From assembly GCA_037179385.1 (NCBI GenBank), contig CM074187.1, positions 43,558,879 through 43,622,878 of the forward strand: a stretch of DNA of 64,000 bases. The letters run 5' to 3'. How positions within the stretch are numbered: position 1 is the stretch's first letter; each line of letters opens with the position of its first letter. The position numbers were made by a program, and so were the translations under genes. Source of the DNA: Holothuria scabra. Lineage: Eukaryota > Echinodermata > Holothuroidea > Aspidochirotida > Holothuriidae. Of this stretch, positions 35,301 through 50,300 are shown piece by piece. Under the pieces are notes generated by a model that saw only the letters and a program-made list of their open reading frames with translations, searched no databases and had not been told where the DNA came from.

Positions 35301-38300
35301 CTATTGGTTCAAGTAGAGCTGGCCACGGCCCTTTTTTCCAGTTGTGGTTCACTGGCTTGTTTTCCCTACTCCATTGCTTATGCGGAGCCACAACTGGGGA
35401 CCATCAGTATTAATCTTTTCAATTCTTTTATTTACCTGTAATATAATGGATTGTACACCCTCTGAAGCTTGGACTTTATTTGGCAGAATACCCCTGTATA
35501 TATATGAGTAAGGATTACTAAAGGGAAATCTGTTGGAATTATATCAATACCTTCTACCATTTTCAAGGTATAAATCTTCCATGTTTGAATGTGTCCCGAG
35601 AAATGCATTGCCTTTGCAAAAATAATGGTGTGGAGTGTTTTAAAGTGTTAATATTCCTTTTGTGAAACCCAAATTAATTAACTCTTAATCACTCATCAGA
35701 TCATTCATGGTTTGGTTAGTGATACTGATGGTTTTCAAGTACATATCTGAAACTTCCAAAGTAAAACCTTCAGGACATGCTAATATTACAACTGTTCCTT
35801 GAAATGTAGGTTGCAAAACAAAGGTAAACATTTGTCTTATATAAAGCATGCCCCAATCACATCCTAACATTTGGATATTTAGCACATGTTTGGTCATAAT
35901 TAAGAGCAAATCAGAATTTATGCTTTTCTTTTTTTTTTATTTTTGATGGATTGTGAATGGAATTGCTGCTATGGTGAAAGTTTCTTACTGTATGCTTTAT
36001 ATCAAATACCCAACTTTCTTATTTTCATGTCACTGCATCTATAAGAATTGCATGCAGGCAATTAAATTACAACAGAATAAGTGTTGATGGCCCTCACTAA
36101 TGGCTGACTTCCCTCAGCTGTCCCTAGAATATCCCTTTAACCTTTAATGAAACTAGGGTCTTGGTCTGAAGTTATTATTATAGACCTTTTAATTCAGCAG
36201 AATAAGTACTTTGATTTCAGATTGCAGAAATTTTGTTTTATGAAATGATATATTTACCAGCAACAGAAGATAATACAGCAATGCTCCCTTTTGACTTTTC
36301 TAGCATGGGCATGGCATTAGTTGCCATGGAAACATATGCCCTGAGGTTCACATCCATAATCTGAAAAGAGACAAAGAGAAACATAAGAATGAGAGTAAAA
36401 GGGAAAAATGACTATAATTGAACAAGATTAAATAGCAAAACACGGTACCTTTAAAAGTGGGAACGACAGGGCCACAATAACTTTTGTGTATTGCAAAGTT
36501 CCATACAGTATTTAACAAATATCATCTCACACCCCATTTGAAACCGGTACAATTTGACATAAATGATATCTAAAGAAAAACTTTCAAAAGCCAATGCCAA
36601 AAAATGCCACAACAGGTCACCTGACTTTTGTCGCAATTGGCGGCACAAACCCTGCCCTGTTTTAGAATGTGCATCTAGATATAGAACTAATGTGACACTC
36701 GGTAAAGTTATCTTATCCTAGCAACTTCATGAAAAGGATTACATCACAGTACTCGTCCAACATACACAGCACAAGGTGCAGACAATGTTGGGGATTTGGA
36801 GCATATCATTGGTCAATATATTACATGCATATGCATGCCTGTAAAAACAGTGTTCTGTTTTTGTGCAAGAAAGATGCAGTCCAGTGTGCTATACATAAAA
36901 GCTATGAACATGCATGGACAATCCATAACAAGTGGGTACCCACTACAAGCACGTCTTCTTTACTTTATGAGCTGTTTGATGAAAAGTGCAACGACACATA
37001 ATTCACAATGTAGTCACTGGCCATGTTTGCTGCTAACTTGGCACTGGTGTTTGCAATGATGTACTTGCCAACACACTTAACCATGCACATGATTCGATGA
37101 TTGTGATCTCACTAATACAGTTGCTAATGTAAGAATGTGTCAGTGATAACATGTGTGTTCGTCGTAGTTAATTTGCATAATTTATTTGTGTTGACAGCTG
37201 TGTATGTAAATGTTATTTCTGTAATTTATGTTCATTGTACTAGTACATGTGACACTGTGATTATTGTGTTTGAATGGTCTTGATGTTGCTGGCACTCCTT
37301 TGCCGGGCTTCAACCGAGAAGCATTCACCGTGAAATACACAGCACGCTAAGCACGCAAACAATCGTGTCTTCTCTTCTCTTCCCTGTCTCTCTCGCATCT
37401 CCAGCCAAGGCCTTACTTGCGGCAGCTAGAACCCATTAACGCCATTGTTAAACCCCAACGTTACACTAACCATGCCTCCAATGACATCACCATCTTGAGA
37501 CATGCTCACAAACATTTTTTTGCTTTCGCATTTCAAATGGGCTTAGCCTGGGTTGCAATTGGGAAATCACAACATTGTATTCCGGTATTTCAGGACATAA
37601 TAGTAGGGAAAACATTCGCTTCATGTCAAGGTGTACCCAAAGAATATTGCCTGAGAAACTTACTTTGGCCATGTCATGCCCACTTTAACGTAATTATTTA
37701 AAACCCAAGAACATTAAAGATACTACAAACATTAAATTTATTTAAATATTCAATCTGCTGATGGGATCAATTTAACAACATGCTCAAGTGAGATCAAAAT
37801 GTGGTGATCTTGTTTGGTACATTTTAATTATTTTCTTGAATAGAACAGACATATTTTTACAACCCTGGGCCCTGTTCCATAAAGATAAATTCCATTTCTT
37901 GTGACAGATGGTAAGTTTTCTATAATAGGAGTCTAAAGTGGTTATTTGATTTAAATATCAATATTTTAATATATAATTTCCATAAGAGTAGTGTTACAGT
38001 AAGACCAACCAAATTCAAGTATAGTCAAAGGCAGCACGATTTAGAGCAGGTGCTATTATTAAGAATAAGTGTGTTTACATCACACTGCCACATACCACAC
38101 CAACATCATTACTAATCTAGAGAGCTACAGGCTTTACTTTCAACAACTAGACTTTAACCATTCCATTTTTAAAACCCAAGTTTAGAGGACAACAACAGTC
38201 ACCAAACCAAAACAACAACCTAATCTCAAATTTCTTCATTTTTCTCTGCCATGTATCCTTCTTAATAATTCAGGACATATATATTGCATATTCAGGGTAG

Positions 38301-41300
38301 ATCAAGTAGTGACATGTGACAAATTTCACAGTTGAGTGAAAAAATATTGTCACATGATTCTCAAGAGCCATTCATAAAATAGGATAGTCTACAACATTAA
38401 TTCAAATCAGATTACACCATTTTCTCTTTAAAGGGGAAGTTTAAGCAAAAATTCAGTTTTCATATGTGGAAGAGGATCGAATCAAATCTAAACTGTGTGG
38501 TGAAAGTTCCATTCCAATCGGACATGTATTTCTCGAGTGAAGGCAGTAAGTTTGTGTTCCAAAGAGATTTTGAGGGCAGCAGAGATTATATCACTTCCTC
38601 ACATTGACAAGGAATGCTTTGTTTCCCTTTGTTTTATCAGACTGTTGTGTTGACCTTGAAGTTAATAGAAAAAGGATCTCCCTTTGAGGGATGCAAAGTT
38701 TGTGAAGTTCTCATGCCAATTATGCGATTGACTCTAAACAAAAGATTGTGCACTAATGTGGGAAAAAAGATGTCATATGTGCTTGTTTCAAGTTCACTTT
38801 TGTTGAAAATGTAATAACTTTACTTGTTCATGTCTTGAGAACCACACACTGGATTTCAATGCAAATTTCATAAAAAATACTTAAAATAAGAACCCCTCCA
38901 ACACACTTAAACACCCAGTTCTCTCACCCCAAACAGTACCAATTCTCCTAACCTTCTCACTGAAGCCCCTCCCACAATTGTCTGAAATTCATCCTCATTC
39001 AGACACAATCTCAGTTTATTGCTTCAGGGTGAGTATAGAAAAACTCGATTTATATAATCAAAACACTCGCAGTACTGTTCATGCTGTGTAATATAAGCTT
39101 TGACACTCTGCATTGTTTGAATTAGCTGTCAATCAAAGAGCTGAGCCAATTGAGAATTTCTGTACCCGGGTACCAAAATTGTAGTTTGGGGTGAGAGGTT
39201 TGGCCCGTTAATCCTGTTGTGACCTTAAACCAAACTCTCAAGAGGGTTGTGTTCAGGAAGTAGACAATTGCTGAAAATACCATGGGACAATCAATTGGGT
39301 TACCATAGAGATTGTGTACACTGGTACAACTATAGACCCTTTTCTTCATAGCAATCGCAAAGTACTGTATTGTGGGATGGAATTTTGGTTTCAGTTTGCA
39401 AGGTTTTATGAATGGTTTCATGCCACAAAAATTGTCATTGGCATAACAACACATACCAAAGTTCCATCTCACAATCTTTTGGATTGGTATTTTGAAAAGA
39501 GCGTGTGTTAAACTTTCCTGTATGCAGTTCTCTTACTGTTATTTCAATTTACCAGGTTAAATTTGTCCCAGTCACCTTCCCATAGTTGAAGGTAGTTACT
39601 GGCGATATGGTTCATAATAAGGTGATCCAGTCCACCAAAACGCCTCTCTGCTTCCTGTATTAAAATTTCTGTATCATTGAGACGACTCATGTCTAGAGGA
39701 ATATAATAAGCTTCTTCCGCTCCTAACTCTTTGCATTTTTCAACTACCTGCATAAAAGAAAAATGACATTGATGGATTACTAATGTTTTAAGCCAGGTGT
39801 TTTCCTCGTAAATGATATGTAACCAGTGTAACTAACTATGCTTGCCTACCTGTGAATAATTATTTATGAATATAAATTGTGAAACATGAACTTAGGTTAA
39901 CGTACTATGCCTACATGTTTTGTAAAAAATACTTGTACCGGGGAGCTGTATGGTAAGGAAAAATGACATTTTCCCCTCTTTTGAACTGTACATGTGCATA
40001 GCCTACACTTGAGTTTTACATTGTCAACAAAGACAATTTCTCAGTACAGCAATTGTCTTTGCCTTCTGCTGAATCTGGGAGAGTTCATAGAAAGAACTCC
40101 CCTTACCAATTATCAAAGAAAGCAAAATTTATTTCAAACTGTCCCACCGTGTCTAACATTTTAAAGGGGTACAGTGTATCGGGGTAAAGTGTATCTCATG
40201 ATTTTCGCATCATCAGTTTGTACACATTTTTTGCTACTTTATAAACTACTGTACCTCGATTCTTTTGAGATATCATCAAGGAAATTAAGGGCCCAGATTC
40301 ATTTTCAAATAGGTACATATCTTTCCTCATGAAGAAATTGAAATCCTGCAACTTTAAAGTCATTTAGTCCAAAAACAGTGAAAATGTTTGACAGGTATTG
40401 GAAGGTACTGATATCTTCAATGTATCATTTTGATGGTGGTCTTTGTTACAGAATTACTGCTACTTTGAAAGAGGGATGTGATCATTAATCAATCCATCAG
40501 TGGGTCGGTCATTCTATCATTCGGTCGATCAGTCAGTTAGCTGGAGTTTTATGGCCCAGTTTCTAACCAATTGGCTTAAGTTGTGCTGGCCATGGCCTTT
40601 TTTCCAGTTGTGGCTCACTGGTTTGTTTTCCCTTCCCCATTGCTTATGCTGAGCTACAAGCATAATGACAGTAGGTTCCATTTTTTAAAGTCTTCAATAT
40701 GACCTGGCCAGGAGTCCATCTCCAGACACCCCGACTGTAAGCCAGATGCTCTAACCACTTGACCATGCAATTGGTGATCATTAAGAAGGAGAGCCAAGAT
40801 TTATACAATGTTCCTCCTCCCCTAACAACTCCCTGCCTATATATACTGTAAGGAGGATGGAGAGTAGCTATTGAGGTGACCAGTGAAAATGAATGCAAGT
40901 ATAAGAGTTCAGGAGGATTCTTCACAGACGTTCTTTGCCATGTCGTTCCCATAAAAAACCTTTGCCTTTGTAGTCAAAAACAAGTTTATTTCTCACAGGA
41001 AGGGGAAATTGATGAATTAGGCAAAGGCATGCTCCCACCCACTTTGGCTTGTTCCAGAAGGTCTGACCCAAGAGAGAGTAAGAGGCTTCTTGAAGTTCTT
41101 GGTGCCCAATTTTTCAGGCAATTGAACTTCAATTTTTTCAGAGAATGGAATAAAAGCCATGTAAGCTTTTCAAAATAAAGGTCCTTGAAAAGGACTACTG
41201 GTGGTATTAAATTCCACTTTCCCTTAAAAGCCACCAAATGGAAGCTGCCTCCTTCAGTGTCATAGCCCATATCCAATTGTTGCCAACACCCTACCAAAGT

Positions 41301-44300
41301 CCAGAAGAAAAATTGGGTGATTTTTTTCAGTGAAGCCCTCCAGATTCTTTGGGGAAGAGCTGTTCAGGGAATTCAATCATGTATTCCGTAAAGAGCTTCG
41401 CTCTGAGGACAACACAATACTTTACTGACTGAAGGCAAGGCTGGCCAAAGGGTGGTTCCAAGACCAAATGCTTAAAGAGAAATCTGTCTCAGCAGGTATT
41501 GGAACTGGACAGTTGCAGGCCTTGAGTTTTAGATTTTACAGGTATGCTACAAATATCAGGAAACTAAGGAGTGTGGTTGTTGTGGTGTTTTATTAAACTT
41601 AAACAGGTTTACATGAGTTCTCATTTTCCATCTAAGTGTGCAAAAAAGTCACACTCCTCGCAGCAATTTGAGGTGAGTGATGGTGTGTGATCACGCTCAC
41701 ACACTGCAAAATTCAAGGAACTTTATAAAAGATTTGCATAAAAAAACTAACCCTTTCTGTGGCAACAAACTGAAGGTTTTAAACTTAAGTTAATCAACTT
41801 AGTTGAATTTCTGAATCTTAGGGGCACTTAACTAAAGAACTATAAGATAATGAAAATTAAGTTAACAGCATGTATCGAGGAAGGTTGTATTATGAGAACA
41901 TTTATTCAAACCTTTTCTAAAACATTCCCTCTTCTAGCTGTAATTAAGACTCTTGCTCCTAGCTTTGAATATTCATAAGCCACTTGTTCACCTATACCAG
42001 TACTGCTTCCTGTTATGATGACACGTTTACCTCTGATAGATTCTGTAAAATAATTCAACAAAGAATACAAGAAAAAAAAAAGTTAGAGAAATAAAATTTT
42101 CAGTCAGAGTAACTCAATGATTTACCTTCAGTAAGGGGAGACTCATTTATCCAACCGGCCAGTATGGGCTATTGGACACAGGAAATACATAAGTGACTTG
42201 GCAATAATCATCAGTTAGGCAAATGACTCTGCCTTAATAGGCTTTATGCATCGGCATGATATGACATCATTCTCAAGGGTGAACAATGAAGCACACTGCA
42301 TTCCCAAAAGTCCACAAGGGAGATTTCCATTCGCATGAAGTACGTACACTTACAGCAAAATATTATACGTCTATACAAACAGATGTCAGCATTGTGTTGA
42401 TGTAAAGTAAGAAAAAAATTGGCTACATGCTTACCACATTAAAACAGTAGTTAGATGAGGTTTATTGGCTCAGTGTCTAACCAACCGGTTGAAGTTGAAC
42501 TGTGGCTCACTGAACTTTTTTCCCTACTCCACTTCTTATGCTGAGCACCATGCACAATATGACAGAATATGACAGTAGATTCCATTTTTAAAGTCTTTGG
42601 TATGCATTAGGAAGACAGTTGCTTAAGAACTCTGTTAACCACATACCCAGCCAATCAGGGAATGGGGACCTTCAATTACCAAATGCAACTGGAATTCACC
42701 CACGCATAAATAATGATACTTGGACATTGTTCCAATAGCCGTAGCAAACAATCTTCCTATTCACTGATAAGAGAAACAGAGGATTACAAAGGACTTTTCA
42801 GATTTATCATGCCTTCTGTAAAATACAAAAGACACATCCATCTAAGGGTCCACCTAAAGGCCAAGAGTCAAACTCAAGACCTTCTGGTTGAAAGTGTGAT
42901 GCTCTAACCACTTGACCATGCAGTCACAACAAGGGCATGCTTTACTGTTTTGAGATACAGTATCATATGCATATTAAAGGTCTACAGTGTGCAATGTTTA
43001 CTTTCTGAAACACCATAAATGATACTTTTGGAAGGGAAACAGACCAGTAAGTGAGGTTTCACTATTTTTTAACACAAGAATGGATAATCTTATGCCATGC
43101 TGATGACGGGGCTATGTGTGGCTATTGTGAGAAAAACTGTTGTCACTTTTACATGTACATGGACAGGAGTTAATTTTTTTTTAAATTGGTAGAAAACCAT
43201 CAGAAAATGTTTTTGGTAACAGAGAGTTTGCATGGTATTTACTCTGACATGTTATCCACAATGGTAGTGATTCCACCTACATCTACAGTATCATTGAACA
43301 AGTTTCATGTTCAAGGAAAGCGATCAAAGCAAATAGCATAGACCAGAAAGTCCCCGCCTTCTCCCCCACCCCTTCAATTTTGCACTGTAGACTTGCAAGG
43401 CTGTTGCCTGTATTAACTATTCATTTTTTATCCATATACCCAATTGCGTCATGATTTTCTAACGATATAAAACCACAAATAAAAACTGACCTTGAGATTT
43501 ATATCAGGTGTTCATAACCCAAACAATGACTAGGAGACCTCACTGCTGAAAATATGAAGATATATATATCACTCATTTGTACTTTATTAACACATTTTTC
43601 GTTGATTTTGGAACATGAAGTACCTATTTGACATGTTTTTTATCCCAAATATCAATAATTTAACAGATTTGTCTTGTAATTTTTAATTTTATTCCAGCAT
43701 TTTTTAATTTCATTTTTGTGCATAACTTTACTGAATCCTAGCCAATTTTCAAGGTTCAAGATTCATTTGGTAACTAATTTAGCCACTGAACTCCATTCTT
43801 GTTATATTTTCATTTTGGAAAAACAAATCAGTCCTTAAGAATCTTTTGAAGGTGGATGCCCAGTATATTAAGGTTAACCTCAAAAATACATCATTTCACT
43901 GCTGGATTGGGAAATCAAGGTCAAAGTGTAAATGTCCATTGTTCCAGGTGTGGAATTCTGTAATGCATGTGGCTTGTTAAACTTAAAGGTAAGGAGCAGT
44001 CCCCCCAAATTTTATTTGAGGGAAAAGTTAAATGACACAATTTTTGTCTTATTTCTCTTCAAAGTATCTTTCATTACATTTTATGAATCTACTATTGCAT
44101 ATTCAAGGTAAACCAAGCAGTTACTTCTGGTAAATTTCACATTTGAAGAGAAAAAATGTTGTCACATGACTCCCAACAGCCAATCATGAAACTGGAAAGT
44201 CTACTACACTACTTCAATTTGGGATGACTGTTCTTGCCCTTTAAGCTATTAAACATACATTTTAGTCAGAAGCTGATGAATCAGGAATGCAGGTGACGTG

Positions 44301-47300
44301 TAATTAAGTTGACAGATTGTTCCATCATGTACCAGGCAAATACTGAACATGCCAGAAATTGACGGAAATGGTGAAAAATATGCCAATAAAATTTATGGGT
44401 ACACAAGCTCCTACAGGTATTTGTCTTGCAACAACACAGCCTGTAATTTCCTTTGGCCTTAAACTGAGAAAAAAAAGCACCAGCCAGGCGGTTCAAATGA
44501 GCCAGATTTTAACTATTTGCGCTATAATCAGCCGATCTGGCATCCTAGGCCTGGCATGTAATATTAGTTCCATTACCCAAACTTGAAAGAGCTCTAATGT
44601 ATCAGCAGAAAGAGCAATATCATGAGAGCCTGTAAAGGGGACTGCAGACAAAATTAAACTTTTTACCAGGCACTGCTCAAATACAGCTGTTTTAATAATG
44701 ATAGACTGTATCAATGCTCTACATTATCACAGTTGGAGTTCATTGGCCACTGGTTCACTGATACTATGTAAAGTACAAAAGAGGTTCAATAGGGGTGGGT
44801 GGGTTCAATACCCCTGCACAAAAATCCCAGGGACCCACCTCCATATGTCAAAGACTGTTCAAGCAAATATAAATGTCAGAACTTCCACACAAAAGGAGGG
44901 TTTGTTGACCAACTTTTTGTTATGGCATTTCCATATAATGGAAGGCGCTTTATCAAGTAGTCTATATTTGTCTGTATTTTGTATGGATAAGAGATAATAG
45001 CAAAGTTCGAGTACACATAAAGCTGAAGCTATGCCAGAACAACTCAAATAAATTGTAAAGATTGTATTGTGGAATTGAAACTGAAAAAGTAAAAGAATCC
45101 ATGAAAGGTCAGTGACTCTTTGACCAGGCACAGTTGTAAAACTTTCCTGACTTTTGACTATGGATGCTTTGACGTATACTGTCTATGTATGGTGCTAAGA
45201 TATACTTCATTAAAGTACCAAAGTTTGAATATGCTAGGGCCAGTTGTGCAGCCACGATTGTGTCATGAGGGAGGGGGTGGGGTTCAGTGTCATGGGGGGA
45301 GTTTAGGGGCACAACATGAGGAAAAAGTCTGAGGATAGAGAGATAAAGCCGCTATTTTAGATGTGTTTTGCATCACAAGGTTGGGTCACGGGGGGTTCTG
45401 ACCACCCTTCCGTGGCCACTGAGTAGGACTTGAATTTCAGGGCCATATGATATGCCACAGAGAAGTTGGTTGTTCTTCAAATTTCATCATAAAATGATGA
45501 TAGTACTCCAGATGGAGTTTTATGGCCCAGTTTCCAAACAATTGGTTCAAGCTGAGCTGGCTAGTTTTCCATTTGTGGCTCACTGGCTTGTTTTCCCTAT
45601 TCCATTGCATAGAATAACAGACCAAGACTGAGATTTAATGGCCTAAGACTGAGAAGTTGAGACCTTGTACTGTATACGAATCATGCAATAGGTCCTAAAT
45701 CTCTGACCTCTAAAAACCTACTGCTATTGTTCTTGGTGCTCAGCATAAGCAATGGAGGAGGAAAAACAAGCCAGTGAGCCACAACTGGAAGAAAAGGACG
45801 TGGCCGACTGACCTCTAAAAAGTACTACAGTATGTAACTATTGACACCTATTCTTCCTTCAAAATGTCTCCATTACATGTAAAGAACATGTCAAATATCA
45901 ACAGACAATAGTGTCTGATGTATCCATATTTATCTTAAATGATCTTTGACCTCTAATAAAATAAAACGCATACTTTAATGCCTAGTATTAATTATCATTC
46001 GTTGTAGGCTCTGTTCAGGTGCCTTGTAAAATTGATGAAGAATTTGTTCCAGCTCTCTCCAAAATTTTATGTTCCAAGGAAGAATTACTTACAGTACATG
46101 CAGGTACATACTGCAGAGTGTTTTCTAATGACATCTCTGACATCTTTATGGTATTTATAAACAAATCTAATGACAGCAGATACATGTGTTACACATTTTA
46201 AATCCATAAAAGAAATTGGAGGAAAAGTTTCCTTATATTTAGGGTACTTAGTCTTTGTACATACAGTATGACTGTGTGCACTTATACAGGCTGGATGTGT
46301 CCTGATCAGTTTGACAAGCCAGTGTGATGTGAACGAGTAAAATGATTGCAGTGTGCACTAGCTGTTTACTAATTTGCTGAGTAAACTAGTAGATGGCCAG
46401 TGCACACTGCAGTTATATGGGTGAAACACTGTTCATTATACTTCATAAACTGCAGGCTTATGATAACAGTAATACTGGGCCTAAATGACTTCAAAACTAT
46501 TTGACTATAGTCTAAGGCAATAATTTTTCAAATTGTATAATGCTGTGTTGTAACACTACTGTCCATCACAGTGATACCAAGAACAGTAAAATATCAAAAC
46601 CACAGAGCACAAAATCTTCGGTACGTACAGTACCAAGACCAGCACCTCTAAAAACCGATTTCCAGACCATTTGGTCTGGAGACCTACTGTACTGTTAAAC
46701 ACTGTTACTGTACCCAAGACTACACTTTTTGTGCCACAATTTTTGTTCCACAGTTTAATCCATGTCCCATGTATATTATTATTGTTGACCTAATTTGCTA
46801 TTTGGCACAATTGGTAGGTTTCAATAATATTGACCCTTTACCGTTGTGCTCCCATCGGGGCATATTTGCGTGCCTCTGGAGTGGGCGGAAAAGCAGACGT
46901 AGCCCCCCCACATTCCATAGGCCATTGACCCCGTGACCTTAAACTATTGTCTCTCTCGTTGCTGTGGCTGAATTTTCGGGTAGCTACTCGCAGTTTCGAG
47001 CTCCGCGTGAAACAGTAAAGATGGGTGACAGCCGAGCTCTCTGCATGGGTCCAAAAGGACCCAAACAACGGTAAAGGGTTAAAATAAGCCTGTGGAGTGT
47101 GTTTACTGCAAAGCTGATGCCACTGTCTCTGCGTGTGTACACGTAACCCTTTAGCTGAGTGGTGCAGGTATTTTAGATTAACCCTTTACCATTGTGCTCC
47201 GATGGGGGCATATTTGCACGCCTCGGGAGTGGGCGGAAAAGCGGACGTAGCACGCCCCGCATCGGCTTCCGTAGGCCATTGACCCCGTGACCTTAAACTA

Positions 47301-50300
47301 TTGTCTCTCTCGTTTCTGTGGCCGAATTTTCGGGTAGCTACTCGCAGTATTGAGCTCCGCATGAAACAGTAAAGATGGGTGACAGCCGAGCTCTCCGCAT
47401 GGGTCCAAAAGGACCCAAACAACGGTAAAGGGTTAAAGAAAAGAAAATACAAGTGAAATCTGAGTAAAAACACCTGGTAAATATTTGGAAAAGTTTACCC
47501 CTGAAGTAACCCAAGTAGACTTCCAGGGATTTGTGTTGGTTCACCATTTAAAGTTGAGCATGAATGGTTATAGCAATGAAACACCATTCTACATGCAGAT
47601 TTAAGATGGAAGTATTTTAGTCCGGCAAGCGCTACTGATATTGAAAGGAGAGGGGAGGGGTGTGGAGCAAGGATTATTAGATTGCAATTTTAAGAGATCA
47701 AATGTTTTCTAGATTGGACATTAAGTGGATTTTCAATCCAAACCTAACCCTATCATTAACTAACCCCCAACCCTACCCCGAACCCTCCATCCATTGAATT
47801 GTTTAAAAGAGCCTTTGATGTACTGGAAGGTACCCTGCAAGTATGTGGTTATGTCCAATCTAGTGAACCTTCCATCTAATAAAACTTCCACCTGTGGAAC
47901 ATTTGATTTAAGTGGACACTCTGCTGTTACAATCTTTGATCTAGTGAACATTCAATCTAGTTTAACCTTTGACTAAGAGAACCCTCCATATTGTCACAAT
48001 TTCAGATCTACTGAATCTCAAATCTATTGAACCTGCAACCTCATGAACCTTCGACCAAGTGAGCCTTCAACTAAGTGACCCTTCGACCTAGTGTAGGGGT
48101 GGGCAACCTTTTTGACTGGACAGGCCAGACATGGGAAATGAAAAATTGACCAGGGCGCTCTTAACTAGCGATCTGCTGTTGATTTCAAAACTTTAATTCT
48201 GAGGACTTTCAAGCAAAATAAATCTTTATGCTTAAAAACCTAATCTCAATATAGTAATGTTGTTAATTGATAAAAGTAATGGGGAAAATAGGTCTACTTT
48301 ACAGCTTTCAATGATATTACTGGCACTGACAGTTTGCAACTTATTTCTCCATAGCTGTAGAAAGCTGTTCAAGACTTGGGGACTGAACCTTGTTTCGGAT
48401 CGCTGTCCTGGGGGGAGCGTTAAAACTTTTTGGATATTTGAGGGTCATTAGATGCAACTTGGTGCATCTTTTTAAATAAATTTTAAAGGTAAACTATTGA
48501 AAATGGTTGACACTCCTTAGCCCTTTGGAAATCTATTTTGATATTTCAGGGTCCTTAGGTGCAATCCTGTGCATCATTTTGGACAAACTTTTAAAAGTAA
48601 ATTACTGCAAATTTTTCATTTTTCTTAGCCCTTTGGAAAATTTTTCATACTGGTGGGTACTTAGATGCAATTTGGTGCATTATTTTGGACAAATTTTAAG
48701 ATAAATTACTGCACGTTTTTGACATTCCCTCGCCCTTTGGAAAAGTTTTTGATATTTGAAGGTCCTTTGATGCAATTTGAAGCATCATTTCTAACAAATT
48801 TTAAAGGTAAACTAGTGCAAAGTTTTGACGATTAGCTAATCACAATTAAATAGTGATGATATGCATTTTGAGGAAAGTTATTAGTACCCATATATAGACA
48901 AATCTGCTGGCTCATTTGATGTGATGGTGTAAAATAGATTGGTGCTTTTCTCTTCCTTGAGACATCTCGTGGGCATCAATTAAATCACTGGCGGGCTGCA
49001 TGGGCCCTAGGTGGCCCACTTCTGACCTAGTGAACCTTGGACCAAGTGAATCTTTGACCAAGTGAGCCTTCAACCAAGTGAACCTTTGACCTAGTGAACC
49101 TTCAACCAAGTGAACCTTCGACCTAGTGAACCTTCAACCTAGTGAACCTTTGACTAAGTGACTCCTCTTTATTGTCAAAATCTTAGATCTGCTGAATCTT
49201 ATTCTATTGAACCTTAAACCTAGTGAACCTTTGACCTACTTAAACTTCAACCTAGTGAACCTTTGACAAAGCTCTCGTCCAAATCTTCCATCAATAGTGC
49301 TGAACCTCTGAACTAGAGAATTTTCAACCTTATAACAATGAATAATTTATCCCGTATTGCATCGCATTTCCCTACACAAAGTTTACAAATTGCTATTCAA
49401 ATTCAAAATTGTCTAGCAGGTTTTAAATGTGTTTTAATGACTTTGAGAGGGGCCCCAGAAACAGCCAAACTTGTATGCAAATTTTGAACACTTAAGTATT
49501 CCCTGAATAAGAATCTTCTATGGTTGTAAAATGTTCAACTATTATGCAGCGGGCATACAGAAAAAAAAAACCAGGTAGTTATCTTTTAAGAAGCATTTGC
49601 CTTTAATATTTGGCAGTGAAGAGGGGGTAGAATTTTTTACCAAAATTTTCTATAGTTGCCTAAGATTATGGCAGCAGAAAAATTCACCATGCTCAAATTT
49701 GTTTTTTCCCTGGGTTTTTTCTCCCTACCTGTACATGATGTAATGTTCCTGCCATGTAACGACACTGTATACAGTACCATACCATAATTCTGCCATTAGT
49801 CCGCTGCAGTGCAATTAAGCTGAAAACAGTGTACTTTTTCAGTGTGAAAGGCACTGAGAGGCTTACTTGTGGTTCACTGGTTAATTAAGGGGTGACTCTG
49901 ACCATGGTTCAGTGCTGAAAGGGTGTAAAAATGGTATGATTTAAAGGGAAAATGTAGTCACCCCAATTTAAGTTTGTGCAGTAGTCTGTCCCATTTTCTG
50001 ATTGGCTCTTGTGGGTCATCATGTCATGTGACAATATTTTTCTCACTAAATCAGGAATTTGAGTATGGAAACACATTGGTACACCTTGAAATAAGCCGTT
50101 TGATGTAAGTCCTGAAATTTAATGAATGATATTCAGAAGGAAAATAAGAAGAAATCTGTGGGATATTACTGTTGTTTTAAAATATGTCTGGGAAATGGGT
50201 ATTGGACTATTTCTCTAAGAGGGGGCGGTAACTTTTACAACTCCAAATCCCCAACCAGGGCATCCACCTAGGCACCCAAGTCTGTCTGATTCAGCAAGGT

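Noticed and set aside
47186..47473. 95-99 codon frames shared by several loci (RVATRKFGH..., LRSRGQ)
   Set aside because: These are translations of the family A MITE; the open frame follows the element copies, not a gene.
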